A stretch of DNA of 64,000 nt from NCBI GenBank assembly GCA_964487255.1, contig CAZAQV010000031.1, positions 1 through 64,000 of the forward strand, written 5' to 3'. The DNA is from CAZAQV01 sp964487255 (GTDB lineage: Bacteria; Myxococcota_A; Polyangia; Polyangiales; CAZAQV01). The number at the start of each line of letters is the position of its first letter. The stretch's first letter is position 1. Made by a program: the position numbers and the translations under genes. Positions 60,601 through 64,000 of this stretch are shown piece after piece. Below the pieces are notes generated by a model, which was given only the letters and a program-made list of their open reading frames with translations, was not told the DNA's origin and did no database searches.

Positions 60601-63061
60601 TTCGGTGAGTTCGTGGACCGAGACTTCTTCGGTCAATGGCGATTCGGTGAGTTCGATGTCTTACGACGCCAGCTCGCGCACTTATTCGAGTGCTTCCCCC
60701 GAAGGTCGCACGTCGACGACGCAGCTCGACGCCCTCGGGCGCGTGTCTCGGGTCTCTGTGCCGGGCATTGCACCCGTCGATTACACCTACGACAGCGACG
60801 GGCGCATCGAAACGATCACGCAAACGTCGGCGACGGACGGCACACGAACGACGACATACAGCTACGACACTGATGGCTTCCTGCAATCGGTGACCGCACC
60901 CTCGCTGAGGCAGACGAGTTACACCTACGACGCGGTTGGGCGACCTCTGGTGACGACGCTGCCAGATAGTGAGCAGCTTTCGACGACCTGGGATGCTGTC
61001 GACAACCTCAAGTCGATTGCGCCTCCTGGCAGGTCCGCGCACAACTTCAACTACACGCGCCGCGACCAAGTGCAGAGCTACGAACCTCCCGATGCAGGCA
61101 CGGCCACGGGGCTGTCAGGTCAGAGCTACGACCTGGACCGCGCACCGCGAGTGTCGACATTGATGGACGGTCGCAAGGTCGACATCGCGTACGATAGCGC
61201 TGGCCGCGTGGACGCCGTCACCATCGCACGCGGCAGCTACGACTTCCTCTACTCGCCAGTGGACGGCAAGCTCGATGGGACCACGAACCCTGAGGGTGAT
61301 TTGGTCGCCATGGGCTACGACGGGCCGCTTGTCACGGACGTGACTTGGTCGGCAGCTTCGGGGACGGGTCACCCGGGTGCATCCGTCTCGTTTGGCTACG
61401 ACAACCACTTCCGGGTAACGAGCATCGGCGTCGATTCTGAAGTGCCTGTGCTCTACAGCTACGACCAAGACGGTTACATCACCGCTGCTGCGGGGATGAC
61501 GGTCACGCGCGATGCTGGAAACGGGCTTCTGACAGGCACGTCGATCACGTCCGGCTCGGGCAACGTCACAACCTCGCGCGCGCACAACGATTTCGGCGAA
61601 GCGATCACGATGAACGCCACCTACGCAGGCGGCGACCTTGGCTTCGCGTTCAGCTACGACGTTGACGGTCGCATCGGCTCCCGCCAGGAGACGAGCGGCG
61701 CGAGCAGCACGGCGCAAACCTACGAGTACGACCTCCGTGGTCGGCTGACGGATGTCTACGTCGATAGCGTGCTCACTTACGAGTATGACTACGACGCAAA
61801 CGGCAACCGCGTCGACTACACGGGCCCGGATGGCACAGTTTCAGCGACGTACGATGCGCAAGACAGGCTGCTGACCTACGGCGCAAACAGTTACACCTAC
61901 AACGACCACGGCCAGGTTCTGACGAAGACGGACGTCTCGGGAACGACGACGTATGACTACGACGAGCTGGGCAACTTGGTCTCCGTTACGTTGCCCGACT
62001 CGACGCTCATCGAATACGTCATCGATGCACTCGGCCGGCGGGTAGCCAAGAAGGTGAACGGCACGCTCGTTCGCCAGTGGGTCTATCAAGATGCGCTGAA
62101 TCCGGTGGCCGAGTACGATGGTTCAGGAAATCTGATTCAACGGTTTGTGTATGCGACCCGCATGAACGTGCCCGACCTCATCATCCGAGGCGGCACAACC
62201 TATCGCGTCATCGCCGACCAAGTCGGCTCCGTCCGACGCATCGTTGAGGTCTCCACGGGCGCAGTTGCGCAAGAGCTGACCTACTCGCCGTTTGGCAAGG
62301 TGCTCGGCGACTCGTCCCCAGGCTGGCAACCCTTCGCCTTCGCGGGTGGGCACTACGACAACCACACCAAACTCGTCCGCTTCGGCGCACGCGACTACGA
62401 CGCTGAAGTCGGAAGGTGGACCGCGAAGGACAGCGCGGGTTTCATGGCCGGGTCGAACGGTTACGCCTACAGCTATAACGCGCCAGTTCACCTTGTTGAT
62501 CCAAGTGGAAGGATTCCGATTCTCATTCCAATCATCGTGATTGGTGGAGCAATGTTGGCCACGCCCTCATCGGTCGCAGCGCCAGCGACATCAGATCACT
62601 CCACGACTGGCCCAAGTTCTGATCAAGCAATGATGAGTATGGTCGGAACGATTGCAATCGGTGAAGTTGCGAGTATCGCAGCCGGGGCGGCATTTTCTGG
62701 CATCTGCGGCGCCATAGCAAGTCGAGTGGCGAATCCTGTTCCGAAGGTTCTTGCTCGAGTCGTGCCGGGAAAGGGTCCTTACTCAACCTTAGGTGCGCCG
62801 GGAGCAGACGACGTTTTTGTGACTGCAGCGGACGACATTGCGGGCATGAGTGCAAAGGAGATAAGTGAAAGGCTCACGATTGATCCAAGTGATGCATTTA
62901 CCGTTATCGAGTTCCCAACGCCCGCCAGCGGCTTGGCGTCTCCCGTCGGAAGAACAAACCCCGGATTCGTCGGCGGTGGAAAAACGGCGGGCGGAGCCCG
63001 CGAGTTCGTTTTGCCCAACGGACCAGTTCCCGGTGGTGCTAAAGTGAGAGTTGTCGAATGA
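51632..63061 (+). CDS. Giant teneurin-like Rhs/YD lipoprotein with 28 MopE-type metal-binding repeats and a C-terminal toxin-like domain
   Basis: A 3,809-aa surface protein from GTG, with lipobox LGSC near residue 26. Parts in order: GLUG-like repeats (about 60-290); 28 MopE-type units (about 323-1793); a transthyretin/carboxypeptidase-regulatory domain (GIFGYVRDRAGAPLQGVRV, about 1845-1905); beta-sandwich parts including FDLDVHHTFDHRSGELIRGDG; NHL-like repeats (about 2354-2735); YD/Rhs repeats (about 2740-3550); Rhs core ending RDYDAEVGRWTAKDSAGF...NAPVHLVDPSG (to about 3627). A 180-residue C-terminal domain follows, with two hydrophobic stretches and a terminal FVGGGKTAGGAREFVLPNG region. 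The Rhs core normally encloses and cleaves off such toxins. The immunity gene overlaps the stop. The toxin activity is not assigned. No secretion genes (such as VgrG) are nearby. Confidence 0.92.
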   Translation: MKTDRWLGALLFISSFALLGGFLGSCTDSEPNIGANKQALGEDGGDGSAPSSDASTGYVLVDTCAELEAISTAPTLNYRLTADIDCTGYGAGNGNGNGGGNASGFTPIVDFAGTLDGGGHYVTGLFIEKNSAKAGLFSKLDGATVSRLGILDAQISGGTQVGCLAGFAQNATVSEVTCRGAVLEGKKDVGGLIGKAMGTTISDSYVHADIGCLTERCGLLVGDAKQGSWTHGYGAVDAEFFPSRAYAQNAFVWNTTFFLCDGGSSGGSIGGCDEPGGQEGSNLSSEAFLTSQGWDFDTTWALSADYDYACLQWEPGCGDGCSADDTSCNGQDDDCDGAVDEDFVTEVTVCGVGGCVRTGVASCVGGSITDSCTPGTPAADDASCNLVDDDCDGATDEEYLSVVTSCGDGICLAQGSTSCVDGIVEDSCEPGTPAANDSTCDDLDNDCDTATDEGYVSLSTTCGEGICSATGSTSCASGTVSDSCQPGSPEADDASCDALDSDCDGAIDEAYPITSTTCGVGACAAEGDLRCLSGSEVDSCEPGAPAADDSVCNGIDDDCNATVDEDYVSESTSCGVGACSQTGSTSCVDGSVEDSCTPGTPAASDATCDGVDDDCDASNDEDYTPESTSCGVGACAAEGATSCVDGSVEDSCTPGTPAASDATCDGVDDDCDGNIDEDYASESTSCGVGACGATGATSCVNGTIEDSCAPGAPAASDATCDGIDDNCDGTEDEGYVSQSTSCGVGACGATGATSCVNGSVEDSCEPGTPAVSDATCDGVDDDCDGIADDDYVSQSTSCGVGACGATGATSCVNGTVEDSCTPGSPAPSDATCDGIDDDCDGIADDDYVSQSTSCGVGACGASGSTSCLGGTVQDNCTPGSPAPSDATCDGIDDDCDGVADDEYVSQSTSCGVGACGASGSTSCVGGAVQDSCTPGSPAALDATCDGIDDDCDGIADDDYVSQSTSCGVGACGATGATSCVGGAVQDSCTTGTPAADDATCDGVDDDCDGIADEDCEQCVPSASDDSTCDGVDDDCDGIADEDFIGAGTRCPFPSPNNCSRGRFVCIDGSAVDSCSLLDLPDDTTCDRFDDDCDGFVDESWLSSATTCGDGACASTGSTVCDPFVGERDTCVPGTPEPSDATCDLVDNDCDGAVDEEAVPSVDDPTCDGVDDDCDGAFDENFAPSPTTCGLGVCEASGVSSCVDGAIEDSCTPATGPASDSTCDGVDDDCDGLVDDDYMGEVTSCGVGACAASGSTSCSSGAVVDSCSPGSQVDSDDNCDGIDGDCDGSVDEGFVPEPTSCGVGVCSASGATTCVGGTLSDSCSPGSPLSATDATCDGIDDNCSGEADEDFVGAATTCTDGVCDGVGEISCIGGQEVDTCEVPAPAADDATCDAFDDDCDGEVDEDFSDSESSCGVGACERFPQCAGGEISCVPGVPSFSDASCDGIDDDCDGLTDEDFLGTSSCGVGACQSTGTATCQDGAVVEECTPGTPASSDATCDGIDDDCNGVADEDYVSASTSCGQGACAANGVTSCVAGNVQDSCSPGTPAPSDATCNNIDDDCNGSVDEDFVSQSTTCGVGACGATGSTSCVAGVVEDSCAPTSPSSSTDPVCDGVDEDCDGAVDEDFSPQATICGVGVCASAGSTVCVAGAVQDTCQQGSPIGSDTSCNGFDDDCDGATDEAYVGSPTSCGVGECATTGTYVCVSGVEVDGCLPEPPAPDDSICDGFDEDCDGAFDEDFAPFSSTCGVGACGAVGSTSCVSGSLIESCTPGAPTASDDMTCDGVDDDCDGYADEDCADFPQSLEEIAPPLSLTGTTTFRELVDYYYQAARPIQLGLNEAAFEDHRISGIFGYVRDRAGAPLQGVRVSVEGHPEHGYTLTRVDGRFDMAVNGGGRLAITYERSGYITVQRHAKSSWNNFTELADVVMSEIATTATPITLAAAAYQDAAGDTESDAAGTRTGRILIPPGTTGQVVAEDGTVTALPTNVSLRIKEFTVGPDGADAMPGPLPYTSGYTYAMDLSLDEAPSGRVEFSTPLPYYVENFLGFPIGQPAPLGYYDNAERGWIPAPTGVVLKILSISGSMADIDVTGDSIADPLSVTGISDAERAELATLYSPGAELMRVELPHFTSYDINMGIFPPADAEFPEDGTPGENVTNDNDCNVSGSVIGCTRQSIGESVSVAGTPFLLHHNSERMPGNHRFNIEVPLNKESIPASVKGIEVVVSVAGRTYSESVDPVTMSQQHVVTIHWDGRDAANRIVQGTQQATVELRYAYDAEYSDSGTWGTNGGGNISVIGMGPRRQLVLPTTWKVDVGGFQFHPRGPGIGGFDLDVHHTFDHRSGELIRGDGTRRRVEKYVVAAGRAGNGQSPSGSGLADGVASEQAFPGSYSLRAAADGSVYFVNHNAVRRLDFNGTVTRVAGLFHSDPISSWPPNEDNTPALDAVFQQITDLELKDNGDLFIFDGLAGRVYKLDAQTGAISTVLGGGSQYYSAAGESLDGPDVYLRPGSLPPYPNSDPVQGHLAYDEQSRVLYVWCYPIDQGGLHPGIVALGGDGQAQLLTGPWPSGGLSSGADLADVQLPNDVQQTGGNVTRPFAVLENGLLAIHSSRISATESRLYYVTPDRKVQSAYFRHAQANDARAVGNTLHTLGDRFAPRVHRLDQLVDNGRFDLIAGLSDYAAASCGTSGCLVDADGQPATRSAFRSGYSFAVGPGGDVFVSDSGDVTGSGVIHRFASSNFTRVPSEDGSLLYEFDDAGRHLRTFDSITNNILWEFSYDAEGRLSVVSDRDGVTTTIVRDSEGLPLAIDSHYGQRTTFGHVLSGYIDAVSNELGETTSFQYSGTLEGYLTGMTDPLGRDHDYSYVDARIERDTDPLSGYQELTRSPTTNPDAVDGHEVNRSTALERTTKYDEYQDEDGFSHRDVTNAAGFTTRNIRTRDGDSATTYPDGTLVEQFTAPDARFKMGAPFVRASSTTLPSGQVRSVQRSQSFVLVSENDPLSVSSWTETSSVNGDSVSSMSYDASSRTYSSASPEGRTSTTQLDALGRVSRVSVPGIAPVDYTYDSDGRIETITQTSATDGTRTTTYSYDTDGFLQSVTAPSLRQTSYTYDAVGRPLVTTLPDSEQLSTTWDAVDNLKSIAPPGRSAHNFNYTRRDQVQSYEPPDAGTATGLSGQSYDLDRAPRVSTLMDGRKVDIAYDSAGRVDAVTIARGSYDFLYSPVDGKLDGTTNPEGDLVAMGYDGPLVTDVTWSAASGTGHPGASVSFGYDNHFRVTSIGVDSEVPVLYSYDQDGYITAAAGMTVTRDAGNGLLTGTSITSGSGNVTTSRAHNDFGEAITMNATYAGGDLGFAFSYDVDGRIGSRQETSGASSTAQTYEYDLRGRLTDVYVDSVLTYEYDYDANGNRVDYTGPDGTVSATYDAQDRLLTYGANSYTYNDHGQVLTKTDVSGTTTYDYDELGNLVSVTLPDSTLIEYVIDALGRRVAKKVNGTLVRQWVYQDALNPVAEYDGSGNLIQRFVYATRMNVPDLIIRGGTTYRVIADQVGSVRRIVEVSTGAVAQELTYSPFGKVLGDSSPGWQPFAFAGGHYDNHTKLVRFGARDYDAEVGRWTAKDSAGFMAGSNGYAYSYNAPVHLVDPSGRIPILIPIIVIGGAMLATPSSVAAPATSDHSTTGPSSDQAMMSMVGTIAIGEVASIAAGAAFSGICGAIASRVANPVPKVLARVVPGKGPYSTLGAPGADDVFVTAADDIAGMSAKEISERLTIDPSDAFTVIEFPTPASGLASPVGRTNPGFVGGGKTAGGAREFVLPNGPVPGGAKVRVVE
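52600..57020 (+). repeat. 28 coding repeats of about 168 bp (MopE-type units)
   Basis: Each unit of about 56 aa holds the core (S/D)DATCDG(V/I)DDDCDGxxDEDY, then STSCGVGACGATGATSCVNGxVEDSCTPGTPAA. This is the putative metal-binding motif first described in copper protein MopE. Units 8-12 (about 53.8-54.6 kb) are nearly identical, a sign of recent expansion; units 13, 16 and 28 are shortened. Confidence 0.9.
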
Positions 63062-63348
63062 AGTTGCGCCCGGAGGAAACAGTGCTCGTCGGTGCCTGGG
63101 TTGAAAAGGGCGGGACCGTTCGTTCCGACGCAGTGGCCGAACGTATCAAGTATCTGATAGATTCAGAGCTCGAGTTTGTCGCTGACGGTGAAGAATATGG
63201 CGCATGGGAAACGCTCTACCGTGACCCCCAGGACAACCGACTCTGGGAAAGGACATATCCTCAAAGTGGGATGCACGGTGGAGGCCCACCCCTTCTCCGT
63301 TACCTGTCCGAGTCGGAGGCTCGATCGAAGTACAAATTCGGCACGTGA
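63058..63348 (+). CDS. Imm27-like immunity protein
   Basis: A 96-aa cytoplasmic protein: MKLRPEETVLVGAWVEKGGTV, AERIKYLIDSELEFVA, WETLYRDPQDNRLWERTYPQSGMHGGGPPLLRYLSESEARSKY. The W..LYRDP.D.R.WE.TYPQS..HGGGPP pattern recalls immunity family Imm27 of polymorphic toxin systems. The ATG overlaps the giant gene stop as ATGA, the standard arrangement that protects the producer from its own C-terminal toxin. This makes the C-terminal domain of the neighbour very probably a toxin. Confidence 0.72.
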   Translation: MKLRPEETVLVGAWVEKGGTVRSDAVAERIKYLIDSELEFVADGEEYGAWETLYRDPQDNRLWERTYPQSGMHGGGPPLLRYLSESEARSKYKFGT

Positions 63349-63374
63349 CCATTTCAACTGTCAACATGCATCTC

Positions 63375-63410
63375 AAAGTGATCCATTTTCGAGCATAAAA
63401 AGTGATCCAC
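63375..63410 (-). repeat. IS21-type terminal repeats
   Basis: AAAGTGATCCAT (63375-63386) and AAAGTGATCCAC (63399-63410) are spaced 24 nt apart. Multiple short TGATCC terminal repeats are typical for the ends of IS21-family elements. They lie just beyond the 3' end of the IstB remnant, so one end of the insertion is preserved. Confidence 0.65.
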
Positions 63411-63429
63411 TTGGCACGGTTCTTTCGCT

Positions 63430-63840
63430 TTAGAGTGCGGTGGCGGCGTGCTCGTCCAGGGTTTTGATGCCGGCGCGTTTGCGGTCTCGGAGGCGGTAGC
63501 TTTCGCCCTTGATGTTGATGACGGTGGAGCGGTGCAAAAGCCTGTCGAGGGCGGCTGAGGCCATCACGGCGTCGTCTGCAAAGACCTGGGCCCATTCGCT
63601 AAACGGCTTGTTGCTGGTGAGCACAATGCTTTGGTTTTTCTGGTAGCGGTTGCAGATCACCTGAAAGAGCAGGCTTGCTTGGACAGGGTCGAAACCGAGA
63701 TAGCCGACCTCGTCGAGGATGAGCAGTCGAGGCTGCATGAGCGCCTTGAGCTGGTTATGCAGGCGATTTTGGTCGACGGCTTTGGTGAGCTTTTGTGCGA
63801 GCGCCATCGCGGTGGTGAAGTAGACGCTAAAATAACGTCC
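63430..63840 (-). pseudogene. istB: istB remnant (IS21-family helper ATPase, 5' truncated)
   Basis: The frame matches the C-terminal half of IstB: VYFTTAMALAQKLTKAVDQN, LLILDEVGYLGFDPVQASLLFQVICNRYQ (Walker B), SIVLTSNKPFSEWAQVFADDAVMASAALDRLLHRS and INIKGESYRLRDRKR. The P-loop half (about 125 residues) is missing. The frame is closed by TGA at 63841-63843, and the sequence beyond it is unrelated. ATG at 63807 is only an internal codon. An istA gene is not in the window. Confidence 0.88.
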
Positions 63841-64000
63841 TCAAGTTGAATTCAAGAATGCGTGACGTGCAACTTCTCACGGGACTCGCGCAACTGGTGC
63901 TCGCATCGACCGATAAGCGCGGCCGGTCTTGGCAATGTGGTTTGAGCATCGGTGAGGGATTCCGAGCACGGAGCCACTGCACCGCGCGCAGCGTGTCCCC
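63838..64000. other. 163-nt end of window beyond the IstB breakpoint
   Basis: No IstB-like sequence and no other recognised coding or RNA feature. The junction near 63838 marks where the IS has been truncated, by recombination or insertion of unrelated DNA. Confidence 0.5.

Overview
The window is GC-rich, densely coded bacterial DNA that reads like a member of the Myxococcota (Polyangia or Sandaracinaceae-like). This is inferred from gene content, not from a marker gene. It has many lipoproteins with low-complexity Asp/Ala/Pro linkers, Cys-rich EGF-like and MopE-like modules, large Ser/Thr kinases, sigma-54-type promoters, two DUF1552/DUF1592 gene pairs, and a giant Rhs/YD protein.

Region by region: 1-15.3 kb is a secreted polysaccharide-degradation district. 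It holds the tail of one pectate lyase, a complete paralogue, a parallel beta-helix lipoprotein and two multi-module pectate-lyase/beta-helix lipoproteins. Four of these have near-consensus -24/-12 (sigma-54) promoters just upstream. A pirin, a kinase with an extracytoplasmic Cache-like sensor, a C69 peptidase with Ser at the nucleophile position, an FG-GAP lipoprotein and a Na/Pi transporter lie between them. 15.3-27.1 kb holds two tiny kinase-N-lobe-like proteins. It also holds a minus-strand block of four EGF/lectin-type surface lipoproteins, an ECF sigma factor, a kinase-NACHT-membrane protein and a PDZ lipoprotein. Three lipoprotein transcription units and one orphan site share a conserved bipartite promoter-like element (TGAACC, 13 nt, CGTCAC), which may be the target of the local ECF sigma factor. 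27.1-45.4 kb is mixed: a HTH/DUF2975 regulator pair, a lactate dehydrogenase-like enzyme, two large unknown tandem paralogues, two DUF1592/DUF1552 modules, a porin-like protein, a Cys-rich lipoprotein, two tandem GSTs and a CHAD protein.

45.5-50.7 kb is a compact integrated element of about 5.1 kb in the 3' end of an initiator tRNA-Met gene, bounded by a 13-bp direct repeat. It carries a large serine recombinase, an excisionase-like HTH protein, an HUH Rep-like protein, a small coupled ORF and another HTH protein. Its cargo is an AAA ATPase plus a PIN nuclease, a candidate defence pair. Excision would change the recombinase C-terminus from a 2-residue tail (RI) to a 19-residue tail ending in Ala-Ala.

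50.8-63.4 kb is dominated by one 3,809-residue lipoprotein: GLUG-like region, 28 MopE-type metal-binding units, a transthyretin-like domain, NHL-like repeats, a YD/Rhs shell and a short C-terminal domain. An Imm27-like immunity gene overlaps its stop codon. The order parallels animal teneurins, with metal-binding repeats in place of EGF repeats. A truncated IS21-family remnant (IstB) closes the window.
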